A DNA stretch of 5,384 nt, from positions 1 through 5,384 of the forward strand of contig JAHJBR010000179.1 of NCBI GenBank assembly GCA_018813445.1, given 5' to 3'. Within the stretch, counting starts at the first letter, position 1. Every line of letters starts with the position of its first letter. The stretch comes from Microcaldota archaeon (GTDB taxonomy: Archaea > Micrarchaeota > Micrarchaeia > Anstonellales > Bilamarchaeaceae). The notes under the pieces are model-generated. The model made no database searches. It had not been told where the DNA came from and saw only the letters and a program-made list of their open reading frames with translations. The translations under genes were made by a program, and so were the position numbers. Below, one piece after another: positions 1 through 5,384 of the stretch.

Positions 1-471
1 GTGAAAACATATAGAATTCCTGAATTGGATATTAGGTTACGGAAGGAAAGGACTAAACAGGAGGCAAGATTACTTCATAGAGCGAAAATTGCTGGAGTGA
101 GCTGCCCAACTGTTCTTTTTGTTGATGAGTTTTCAATTGGGATGAGCAGGATAAAGGGAAAAAGACCGAAGATGAATGCAAAGGAAATGAAAGAAGCCGG
201 AAAGATTCTTGCAAAACTGCATAATGCTAATATTATTCATGGGGATTTTACTCCTGCGAATCTGCTTTTGCATAAGGGAATCAGCGTGATTGATTTTGGA
301 TTGGGATTCTTTTCCTCAGATATTGAGGATAAGGCAGTAGATGTTCTTACAATAGTTAAGGCAATTAAGAATCAGAAGGAGTTTTTACAGGCTTATTCTG
401 CAAAAGCTGAGAATGCTGAAAAAATAATAAAAAGATTAGAGGAGGTAAAGAAAAGGGCAAGATACAGCTAA
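1..471 (+). CDS. bud32: Bud32 (PRPK-type) KEOPS kinase/ATPase, 5' end outside window
   Basis: Bud32 is the small atypical kinase/ATPase of the cytoplasmic KEOPS complex, which works with Kae1 to make the t6A modification of tRNAs decoding ANN codons. In the 156 visible residues I see the Bud32 signature YRIPELD (4-10), the regulatory-helix Glu in KQEARLLHRA (E21), the catalytic loop HGDFTPANLL (80-89, with D82 and N87) and the metal-binding DFG (98-100). The C-terminus ends in basic KKRARYS, as is typical of the family. The nucleotide-binding N-lobe start (Gly-rich strand and beta-3 Lys) is missing, so about 25-50 residues lie upstream. The GTG at position 1 is therefore probably an internal valine, not a start. 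In several archaea Bud32 is fused to Kae1, which cannot be judged here. The gene ends in tandem in-frame stops TAATAA (469-474) and converges on glyA. Confidence 0.93.
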   Translation: MKTYRIPELDIRLRKERTKQEARLLHRAKIAGVSCPTVLFVDEFSIGMSRIKGKRPKMNAKEMKEAGKILAKLHNANIIHGDFTPANLLLHKGISVIDFGLGFFSSDIEDKAVDVLTIVKAIKNQKEFLQAYSAKAENAEKIIKRLEEVKKRARYS

Positions 472-521
472 TAAATTATGAAGTTCCTGCAAAACTCTTC
501 TACTTTTGCCTTAGCCATTTC
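468..521 (-). other. Possible out-of-frame C-terminal tail of glyA
   Basis: Directly after the in-frame codons for LETTIN, glyA meets TGA (522-520). Skipping a single T here gives an uninterrupted 17-codon reading, EMAKAKVEEFCRNFIIY, ending in TAG at 470-468. That stop overlaps the bud32 stop codon by two bases, so the tail fills the whole gap between the convergent genes. The tail is lysine- and glutamate-rich like a real helix, and its FCRNFII echoes the LCKSFSV at the canonical SHMT end. It may be a frameshifted extension, a sequencing or assembly indel, or chance: a 17-codon open run is not improbable. Confidence 0.3.
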
Positions 522-1815
522 AATTTATTGTGGTTTCAAGCATTAGCCTGCTTTCTTTTATTCCTGGGACACTAAATGATTTGCAGAGCGCTCCTGCTTC
601 CTCCCGTATTTGTGCTATTTTGCTTGAATCATCCTTGTTTTTCAATGCGTCCACAATCCAATGGCCCAGCTTTTCCATATCTGCTTCCTTCATTCCACGC
701 GTGGTTGCAGCAGGTGTGCCTACCCTTATCCCGCTTGGATTCACAGGAGGATTTGGATCATCAGGAATTACCTGTTTGTTGACTGTGATTGCAACCTTGT
801 CAAGCGTTGTTTCTGATTCTTTGCCGCTTAATCCGAAACTGGTTACGGTGTCTACAACCATCATATGATTGTCGGTACCATCTGTGATCAGTTTCGCTCC
901 ATTATCCATGAGAACTTTTGCAAGTGCTTTTGCGTTCTTTAATGCCTGGGTTGCATATTCTTTGAAAGCGGGCTGTCCTGCTTCATGGAGAGCGACTGCG
1001 ATTCCAGCTATTGTATTCATATGCGGTCCACCTTGTAAACCAGGGAATACTGATTTATCTATGGTGCTTGCGAAATTCTGCTTGCACAATACCATTCCTC
1101 CCCTTGGACCCCTAAGAGTTTTATGCGTAGTAGTGGTCACTATGTCAAATCCAAAATCAAATGGATTGCGCATAACATCAGCTGCAATTAGGCCACCTAT
1201 ATGGGCAACATCTGCCATGGTTATTGCACCTACTTCCTCAGCAATTTTTTTGAAATCCCGGTAATCGTAGTCGCGGGGATAGCTTGTATATCCGCACAGA
1301 ACTATTTTCGGCTTGGTTTCATGCGCTACTCTTGCAAGCTCATCAAAATCAATTCTTCCCTGCTCCTCTGGATGAGTTTTGTACCTTACGAAATTGAATA
1401 TTTTTCCCATGTGGCTTACCGGATGGCCGTGGGTGAGATGACCGCCATGGCTCAAATCCATGCCTAAAACAGTGTCGCCTGGCTTAAGGAACGCGAAATA
1501 CACTGCCTGGTTCATTGGACTTCCGGAAAGTGGTTGGACATTTGCATGCATGGCCCTGAAGAGTTTTTTTGCGCGCTCTATTGCCAATGTTTCTATAATA
1601 TCTGTAAACTGGTTTCCCCCATAATATCTTTTTCCTGGGTAACCTTCTGAATATTTGTTCGTGAATACACTACCGATTGCCTGCAAGACCGCGGTTGAAA
1701 CATAGTTCTCGCTTGGAATCAGTTCAACGCCCTCACTTTCCCTATCCATTTCAGATACTAATGCACCGTAAATTTCAGGATCAATTTGTTTAAGCCCCAA
1801 TGATTCATTTTTCAT
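520..1815 (-). CDS. glyA: Serine hydroxymethyltransferase (GlyA)
   Basis: This cytoplasmic PLP enzyme interconverts serine and glycine while loading or unloading a one-carbon unit on a folate-type pterin. Numbering from the ATG at 1815 (431 residues), the landmarks are VELIPSENYVS near 30-40, YSEGYPGKRYYGG (55-67), the PLP-contacting MADVAHIGG (D202, H205), the Schiff-base lysine in TTTTHKTLRGPRGG (K232) and IRVGTPAATTRG (363-374). All expected catalytic motifs are intact. A GTG eight codons upstream (1839) is in frame, but I prefer the ATG because AGGTGG lies 5 nt before it and family similarity starts just after it. The canonical C-terminus corresponds to LCKSFSVPGI; a further 12 residues follow before a TGA, and this end may be frameshifted. 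The motif style resembles bacterial, especially candidate-phyla, SHMTs, so transfer between domains is possible. It converges with bud32 and diverges from the DsbA-like gene. Confidence 0.96.
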   Translation of the reverse strand: MKNESLGLKQIDPEIYGALVSEMDRESEGVELIPSENYVSTAVLQAIGSVFTNKYSEGYPGKRYYGGNQFTDIIETLAIERAKKLFRAMHANVQPLSGSPMNQAVYFAFLKPGDTVLGMDLSHGGHLTHGHPVSHMGKIFNFVRYKTHPEEQGRIDFDELARVAHETKPKIVLCGYTSYPRDYDYRDFKKIAEEVGAITMADVAHIGGLIAADVMRNPFDFGFDIVTTTTHKTLRGPRGGMVLCKQNFASTIDKSVFPGLQGGPHMNTIAGIAVALHEAGQPAFKEYATQALKNAKALAKVLMDNGAKLITDGTDNHMMVVDTVTSFGLSGKESETTLDKVAITVNKQVIPDDPNPPVNPSGIRVGTPAATTRGMKEADMEKLGHWIVDALKNKDDSSKIAQIREEAGALCKSFSVPGIKESRLMLETTIN

Positions 1816-1820
1816 AATGT

Positions 1821-1826
1821 CCACCT
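1821..1826 (-). promoter_or_regulatory. Shine-Dalgarno site deciding the glyA start
   Basis: On the minus strand AGGTGG stands 5 nt before the ATG at 1815. It matches the AGGTG part of the archaeal GGAGGTGA consensus. No comparable purine-rich site precedes the alternative GTG at 1839, which favours the shorter, 431-residue protein. Confidence 0.65.
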
Positions 1827-1848
1827 GGCGCGAATTCACATTGAATAA

Positions 1849-1877
1849 TTATAAACATTCGCAAGACAGTTATAAAC
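1849..1877 (-). promoter_or_regulatory. glyA promoter with two identical TATA octamers
   Basis: The plus strand carries TTATAAAC at 1849-1856 and again at 1870-1877, read as GTTTATAA on the glyA strand and 21 bp apart. Both fit the archaeal box A. With the usual spacing of about 25 bp, the distal copy would start transcription near 1848, giving a leader of roughly 30 nt that includes the Shine-Dalgarno site. The proximal copy would start near 1826, at the very edge of that site. The distal box therefore fits better, and the proximal one may be an alternative promoter. Confidence 0.6.
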
Positions 1878-1891
1878 AAAAACAAAACTAA

Positions 1892-1897
1892 TTTAAA
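1892..1897 (+). promoter_or_regulatory. Box A (TATA) of the DsbA-like/sufS operon
   Basis: TTTAAA is centred about 32 bp before the ATG at 1927. At typical archaeal spacing transcription would start near 1920, leaving a leader of only about 6 nt. No good Shine-Dalgarno site is seen before the ATG. The ATGs at 1913 and 1917 are in other frames. Confidence 0.5.
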
Positions 1898-1926
1898 TCG
1901 CTTCTGAAGTATATGGATGGATAACT

Positions 1927-2835
1927 ATGGCAATAGCTTGTATAATTGCGCTCGTTGTGTTCGCTGTAATGGGAATATTCTCAGCAAAGTATAGGGCCTA
2001 TGCAAAGGAAGCTTTCCACTGCTTCTTTAATACAATTAGATTAAGGAAGTGCGATTCAGGACTGGATGAAAAGATAAGGGCAGAGGTAGTTTCAAGACTT
2101 CTTCCTATCTCAGCTCCTGCTGCAAAGACAGTGAATAAACATTTCGAGCTTTTATCCACTATTTTCGCACTCCTTATGCTTGTAAGTAGTGTATACTCTG
2201 CGATAGGATTGTACAATTTTTGGGCATTTGGAAATTGCAATGGGCAGCAAGGAGGCGCGTGCTTATTGAGTGATATTGCGAGTGGAGTAGTAATTAATCC
2301 GAATCTTCGCCCAACCAACAATATTGGGCAAAGTTTTGGGGCAGCGAATTACAAAGTAGTGGTTTATGAATTTGGTTGTTATTCTTGCAGTTATACGGCA
2401 GAGGAAGAATCAGTGGTGCAGCGTCTTTATCAAGAATATGGGGACCAGGTGCAGTTCATATATAAACCTTATCCGATTCCAAGCCATGCGTACAGTTTTG
2501 AATCTGCCTATTCTTCCTGGTGTGCATATGAACAGGGTAGCCAAATTTATATTCCATATAGAGAAGCGCTTTTCAACAAACAAGCAGAATGGCAGCAAGA
2601 AGGAAATGCTACTCTTCTTTCAATTGCAAAGAGTATTGATGGAGTAAATTATGAGGAATTTGAGAACTGCTTTTATTCAGGAAAATATGTTAATGATACC
2701 ATGGAAGTGGTGAATGAAGGGCACGGATTAGGAGTTTACGCAACTCCTGTCTTCTTCATAGGAGATAGGCATTTCATAGGTATTACTAGTTATGAAGAAC
2801 TGAAAAATGCAATAGAAGAAGAATTAAAGAAATAA
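1927..2835 (+). CDS. Membrane-anchored DsbA-like thiol-disulfide protein
   Basis: This 302-residue protein likely makes or shuffles disulfides in proteins outside the cell membrane. It has a hydrophobic segment at about 3-20, a basic stretch at 21-72 that should be cytoplasmic by the positive-inside rule, a second membrane segment at about 73-97, and then an extracytoplasmic thioredoxin-fold domain from about 142 to the end. The redox motif is C151-Y-S-C154 after the strand KVVVYEFG, and the cis-proline loop is ATP (272-274) in YATPVFFIG. The helical insertion between them fits the DsbA/Thioredoxin_4 type. Further cysteines sit just outside the membrane (C104, C112), in the domain (C199, C248) and on the inner loop (C32, C42). 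The KCDSGLDEK segment on the inner loop recalls DPANN homologues I know only by pattern. No VKOR or DsbB partner lies in the window. sufS follows after 25 nt, so cotranscription is likely. Confidence 0.85.
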   Translation: MAIACIIALVVFAVMGIFSAKYRAYAKEAFHCFFNTIRLRKCDSGLDEKIRAEVVSRLLPISAPAAKTVNKHFELLSTIFALLMLVSSVYSAIGLYNFWAFGNCNGQQGGACLLSDIASGVVINPNLRPTNNIGQSFGAANYKVVVYEFGCYSCSYTAEEESVVQRLYQEYGDQVQFIYKPYPIPSHAYSFESAYSSWCAYEQGSQIYIPYREALFNKQAEWQQEGNATLLSIAKSIDGVNYEEFENCFYSGKYVNDTMEVVNEGHGLGVYATPVFFIGDRHFIGITSYEELKNAIEEELKK

Positions 2836-2850
2836 GTGTGAATAATATAC

Positions 2851-2854
2851 GGTG
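2851..2854 (+). promoter_or_regulatory. Shine-Dalgarno-like GGTG before sufS
   Basis: GGTGTGAAAA precedes the ATG at 2861, with GGTG 6 nt away. The 25-nt gap after the DsbA-like stop has no TATA box at proper spacing; AATAATATAC at 2841 is too close. This supports translation from a shared transcript. Confidence 0.45.
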
Positions 2855-2860
2855 TGAAAA

Positions 2861-4063
2861 ATGCTTAGTGAAAAGCTTAGAGAGGATTTTCCAATTATAC
2901 AAAAATATAAGGATGTAATCTATTTGGATAATGCATGCACAACCTTGAAACCACAAGTTGTGATTGATGCAGTGAAAGCATATTATGAGGAATACGGGGG
3001 ATGTGCAGGAAGAAGCGCCCATCGCCTTTCTAGGCTAGTGGATGAGAAAATAGTGGAAGGAAGAAAAAGGATAGCTGATTTTTTAGGAGCAAAGGCAGAG
3101 AATATTGTGTATACTAAAAATTGCTCTGAAGCAATAAATTTGGTTGCAAAAAGCTTTGATTTTTCAAAAAGAAAAAAGGTTGTGGGAACTATTCTTGAGC
3201 ATCATTCATCCATGCTCCCTTTTGAGATTAAGGCTCTGAGAAAAGAGATTGAATTAGTGTATGCAAAGCCGCTTCCAGATGGGACTTTTGATGTGGAGCA
3301 GTATAAGGAGCTTATAGATAGAGATACGGCGCTTGTTGCGGTTCATCATACGAATAATACTTTAGGGACAAAGAATCCTGTAAGGGAAATTGCGAAAATA
3401 GCACATGAAAATGGGGCGCAGATTCTGGTGGATGCTGCACAAGGGGTTCCTCATTCTGAAATAAAATTTCAGGATATGGATGCCGATTATCTTACATTTT
3501 CAGGGCATAAGATGCTTGGGCCCACTGGAATAGGCGCGTTAGTTGCGAAGGCCGAAAGATTAGAGGAAATGCCTCCTTTTTTGGTTGGGGGAGATACTAT
3601 CGAACAGGTTAAGACTGATAGTATTGTTTGGGCAAAACCTCCAAGGAAGTTTGAGGCTGGAATTCAGCACTATTCAGGAATTATTGGGCTTGGGGCTGCT
3701 GCCGAGTATTTGAAGAAAATAGGGATGAGGAACATAGAGGAGCATGAAAAGGAATTAGGAAAAGTAGCGTTTGAATTGCTTTCTAGTGAGCAGAAGCTGA
3801 AGATTTATGGGCCAAGAGAAGCAGGAAAAAGAACAGGAATATTCACATTCAATGTAAGAGGAATTACTCCGCACCAGGTTGCTATGATGCTCGATAAGAT
3901 GAAGGGAATAGCTGTGAGGAGTGGAGTATTCTGTGCACAACCAGGAATGGATTTCATGGGCGCATGCGATGGGGCTGTGAGGGCTTCGTTCTATTTGTAT
4001 AATACTAAAACAGAGATTGAGGTTTTTGCTGATACGCTGAAAAAAGTGGTGCAGATCGCATAA
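2861..4063 (+). CDS. sufS: Cysteine desulfurase, SufS-like (class V aminotransferase fold)
   Basis: This cytoplasmic PLP enzyme should take sulfur from cysteine as a persulfide, for Fe-S cluster assembly or tRNA thiolation, releasing alanine. The 400-residue length fits group II (SufS) enzymes. Visible motifs are YLDNACTTLKP (21-31), EHHSSMLPF (113-121), HHTNNTLGT (162-170), the PLP-binding DAAQGVPH (191-198, D191 and Q194), the Schiff-base lysine in SGHKMLGPTGIG (K217), KFEAGIQ (263-269), the catalytic cysteine C358 in RSGVFCAQP, and VRASFYLYNT (373-382) with the substrate-carboxylate Arg R374. It differs from bacterial SufS in two places: the usual GHHC loop is GVFC, and the NVHRGVH region is GGCAGRSAH. 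C26 and C48 are extra cysteines near these motifs. No SufBCD, SufE, SufU or IscU gene is in view. It is probably cotranscribed with the DsbA-like gene; a selenocysteine-lyase role is a less likely alternative. Confidence 0.88.
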   Translation: MLSEKLREDFPIIQKYKDVIYLDNACTTLKPQVVIDAVKAYYEEYGGCAGRSAHRLSRLVDEKIVEGRKRIADFLGAKAENIVYTKNCSEAINLVAKSFDFSKRKKVVGTILEHHSSMLPFEIKALRKEIELVYAKPLPDGTFDVEQYKELIDRDTALVAVHHTNNTLGTKNPVREIAKIAHENGAQILVDAAQGVPHSEIKFQDMDADYLTFSGHKMLGPTGIGALVAKAERLEEMPPFLVGGDTIEQVKTDSIVWAKPPRKFEAGIQHYSGIIGLGAAAEYLKKIGMRNIEEHEKELGKVAFELLSSEQKLKIYGPREAGKRTGIFTFNVRGITPHQVAMMLDKMKGIAVRSGVFCAQPGMDFMGACDGAVRASFYLYNTKTEIEVFADTLKKVVQIA

Positions 4064-4069
4064 AATACA

Positions 4070-4076
4070 TTTTTAA
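4070..4076 (+). promoter_or_regulatory. Box A (TATA) of the 4100 gene, leaderless spacing
   Basis: TTTTTAA is centred about 27 bp before the ATG at 4100, so transcription should begin at or next to the start codon. No Shine-Dalgarno site precedes it. The T-run at 4070-4074 follows the sufS stop by 6 nt and could also help terminate the upstream transcript. Confidence 0.55.
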
Positions 4077-4099
4077 GCACTTTTAACCATATTCTATTC

Positions 4100-4921
4100 A
4101 TGAGCAAACACAAATGGCGGCCAAAAGGATTGCCTCCTGGAATGCTAAGTAGACTCGAAAAGATTCCTTCATGGGACCGGGCCAAACGCTTGGCAGAAGC
4201 CGGATTCGACTTAGAACTGATCCAAAAGGCTGGCTCTTGTTCATTCGGGGAAACAGGCGTATCTTCCATACTTATGACTTTGCGGAATTATAATATATTT
4301 AAAGCTATTCAGGATGGATGTGCTGAATCGATTAATTTGACTGGATTGATTATGGAAAATCCGAAACCAGGGATTGAGATAAAGGAGAAAAGGGCAAAGC
4401 AGTATACATTAACCGGAATTGAAAAGGAAATTAAGTATTCAACTGACTGGTATCATTTTCGGCACGCGTTCCAAGGCAAGGAAACGCTGTTCGGGATATA
4501 TTTTGATGCGCCAGTTGGAATGTTGTTAAACTATAAAGGAGTGCCGAATGCAGTTGTTGCGTTCTTTGCTGAAAAGGATGCATTGATGATCGCCCAGATT
4601 CAGGGAGTTAGGCAGCGGCCCGATCTATTGGTGGTAGATAAAAAGCTTGTGCCAGAACCTGGCGGAAAGAGCCTGCATGCAAGGGGCCTTTTCCCCATTG
4701 AGTGGGAGAAAATCCTTGTATCTTGCGTGAAGGAGCTGGCAAAAATACTTGAATTCCCGATGGTGGGCATAATGTCCGCAGACAAAGTGATTAAGCGCAT
4801 CCACCCGACAAAGAGTTTCGATGTGGAAAAAGCGAGATTGAGGTACGATGGATTGGCCGGTTTGCTCGGGTTTGAGAAAGCTGAGAATGGCAATTTCTAC
4901 AAACCGATAAACAAAGGTTAA
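4100..4921 (+). CDS. Uncharacterised protein, possible distant DUF535-like C-terminal domain
   Basis: I do not recognise this 273-residue protein with confidence. It has no signal peptide or membrane segment and is probably cytoplasmic. The N-terminal part (1-45) is basic and helical. The middle (about 130-170) alternates beta strands with AVVAFFAEKDALMIAQIQG, then a Lys/Gly/Arg-rich stretch (180-196). A helix follows (EWEKILVSCVKELAKILEF, 201-219), then the strand MVGIMSADKVIKRIHP (221-236), and the end reads LRYDGLAGLLGFE (247-259). The order of an 'I.QG' strand, a 'GL.P...' helix entry, a long helix and an 'I.(S)...I.RIH' strand recalls DUF535 (VirK/YbjX) proteins and, more loosely, acyltransferase-like folds. 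This is pattern memory only. It has its own leaderless-type promoter and lies 30 nt before the HPr-kinase-like gene. ATG 4100 is chosen because box A spacing fits it. Confidence 0.8.
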   Translation: MSKHKWRPKGLPPGMLSRLEKIPSWDRAKRLAEAGFDLELIQKAGSCSFGETGVSSILMTLRNYNIFKAIQDGCAESINLTGLIMENPKPGIEIKEKRAKQYTLTGIEKEIKYSTDWYHFRHAFQGKETLFGIYFDAPVGMLLNYKGVPNAVVAFFAEKDALMIAQIQGVRQRPDLLVVDKKLVPEPGGKSLHARGLFPIEWEKILVSCVKELAKILEFPMVGIMSADKVIKRIHPTKSFDVEKARLRYDGLAGLLGFEKAENGNFYKPINKG

Positions 4922-4923
4922 AC

Positions 4924-4930
4924 TTTAAAA
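4924..4930 (+). promoter_or_regulatory. Box A (TATA) of the 4952 gene, leaderless spacing
   Basis: TTTAAAA is centred 25 bp before the ATG at 4952, inside the 30-nt gap after the preceding stop. This predicts a start of transcription at the initiation codon. There is no clear Shine-Dalgarno site at a useful distance; the GACGGGG at 4935-4941 is about 10 nt away. Confidence 0.5.
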
Positions 4931-4951
4931 CCAGGACGGGGTAGCAGGATA

Positions 4952-5384
4952 ATGGATCCATATAAAGTTGAGATTATCCCAGCAGAGAAAAAGAATCAGT
5001 TGATGTTCGGCCTGATGAAGAAAAAGCTATTTGAGGAAAAGGCGAACATTCACGGAACATGTGTTAAATTTTTCACTGATTGCAAGGAGTTTGCAAAAAT
5101 GTGGGATAAAAATTTCCATGAAATGAGCGATGAGATTAGGCCGCATTGTAGGGTTTTTGCTGTAAGTGAGGGAAAAAGTTTGAAAGTTCTTTATGAGCCA
5201 TTATCCAAAACAGTATTCATATTCAATTGTGATTATTATGGATGGGTAAAAAGCATAGCGCTTGCATTGGTTTCTGAGTTTATGGAGGATTTTGTTTCAG
5301 AACATAGAAGGTATTCTGTGCATGGCTCTTTGGTGGATTTTAAAGGAAATGGAATTGCGATTATGGGTCCTTCTGGAAGCGGAA
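4952..5384 (+). CDS. HPr-kinase-like P-loop protein, 3' end outside window
   Basis: An open frame of 144 codons starts at ATG 4952 and runs off the window end. The N-terminal ~115 residues are a mixed alpha/beta domain with no motif I can name (cysteines at 35 and 42, and an FNCDYYGW stretch near 100). The segment RRYSVHGSLVDFKGNGIAIM (119-138) leads into GPSGSG (139-144), a Walker A P-loop whose expected Lys falls on the cut codon, which begins with A. A 'HGS/HAS-strand-G.GI-strand-G.SGSGK' arrangement is typical of the HPr kinase/phosphorylase and PEP-carboxykinase-like fold, so nucleotide-dependent phosphotransfer is likely. The substrate is unknown: many archaea lack HPr, and distant relatives act on other targets or have none assigned. 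ATG 4952 is supported by box A placement. Truncation hides the catalytic residues after the P-loop. Confidence 0.82.
   Translation, partial: MDPYKVEIIPAEKKNQLMFGLMKKKLFEEKANIHGTCVKFFTDCKEFAKMWDKNFHEMSDEIRPHCRVFAVSEGKSLKVLYEPLSKTVFIFNCDYYGWVKSIALALVSEFMEDFVSEHRRYSVHGSLVDFKGNGIAIMGPSGSG

Noticed and set aside
472..519. Terminator between the convergent bud32 and glyA
   Set aside because: No hairpin and no run of five or more T on either strand is seen; the stretch may instead be coding on the minus strand.
516..525. Programmed +1 frameshift at the glyA AAT-TGA
   Set aside because: Slippage of the Asn tRNA from AAU to AUU would mispair at the middle base, and no stimulatory element is evident; an indel or a natural tail loss is more likely.
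530..1467. Plus-strand open frames opposite glyA (530-868, 576-782, 869-1264, 1201-1467)
   Set aside because: They are antisense shadows of a strongly conserved SHMT gene; their translations are Ser/Leu/Pro/Cys-rich with no recognisable domain, promoter or ribosome site.
1816..1839. GTG at 1839 as the glyA start
   Set aside because: The eight added residues have no family match, and the SD-like AGGTGG is placed for the ATG at 1815. It remains possible only if the proximal leader is used.
1901..1909. CTTCTGAAG inverted repeat before the DsbA-like gene
   Set aside because: The arms are only 4 bp and do not extend; chance occurrence is expected.
1998..3022. Open frames in other frames across the DsbA-like gene and sufS start (1998-2321 -, 2366-2647 +, 2410-2598 -, 2786-3022 -)
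   Set aside because: They lie over well-supported genes and have no family features of their own.
4081..4086. Second TTTTAA before the ATG at 4100
   Set aside because: Its centre is about 16 bp from the ATG, too close for a start at or before the initiation codon; the copy at 4070-4076 has the right spacing.
3755..4893. Minus-strand open frames at 3755-3940, 3991-4269 and 4600-4893
   Set aside because: They are antisense to sufS and the 4100 gene, and no family features were seen in their translations.

Overview
The window looks like part of the chromosome of an archaeon, most likely a small-genome lineage of the DPANN type. The evidence is a Bud32 (KEOPS) kinase fragment, TTTAAA/TTTATA-type box A elements about 25 bp upstream of several start codons (some apparently leaderless), AT-rich DNA with many AGA/AGG/ATA codons, and a two-helix membrane-anchored DsbA-like protein of a kind I associate with DPANN genomes. 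The lineage assignment is inference. I saw no tRNA, rRNA, CRISPR array, insertion sequence or long repeat, and no gene-free stretch over 100 bases.

Layout. 1-471 (+) is the C-terminal three quarters of Bud32, cut by the window start. Converging on it is glyA (serine hydroxymethyltransferase), on the minus strand at 520-1815. A divergent promoter region at 1816-1926 carries two identical TTATAAAC octamers facing glyA and a TTTAAA box facing right. To the right, a membrane-anchored DsbA-like thiol-disulfide protein (1927-2835) and a SufS-like cysteine desulfurase (2861-4063) form a probable two-gene operon. Next is an uncharacterised 273-residue protein (4100-4921). The last gene, cut by the window end (4952 onward), encodes an HPr-kinase-like P-loop protein ending inside its Walker A motif. 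Both of the last two genes have their own box A at leaderless spacing.

How the genes work together. Most are housekeeping: tRNA t6A modification (Bud32), serine/glycine and one-carbon metabolism (GlyA), sulfur mobilisation from cysteine (SufS) and extracytoplasmic disulfide chemistry (DsbA-like). I see no defence system or mobile element. The points most worth a second look are the 3' end of glyA, where a single-base frame change would join on a 17-codon tail that closes the gap to bud32; the paired TATA octamers 21 bp apart; the archaeal SufS variant with an altered catalytic loop and no Fe-S partners in view; and the two poorly characterised proteins at the right end.
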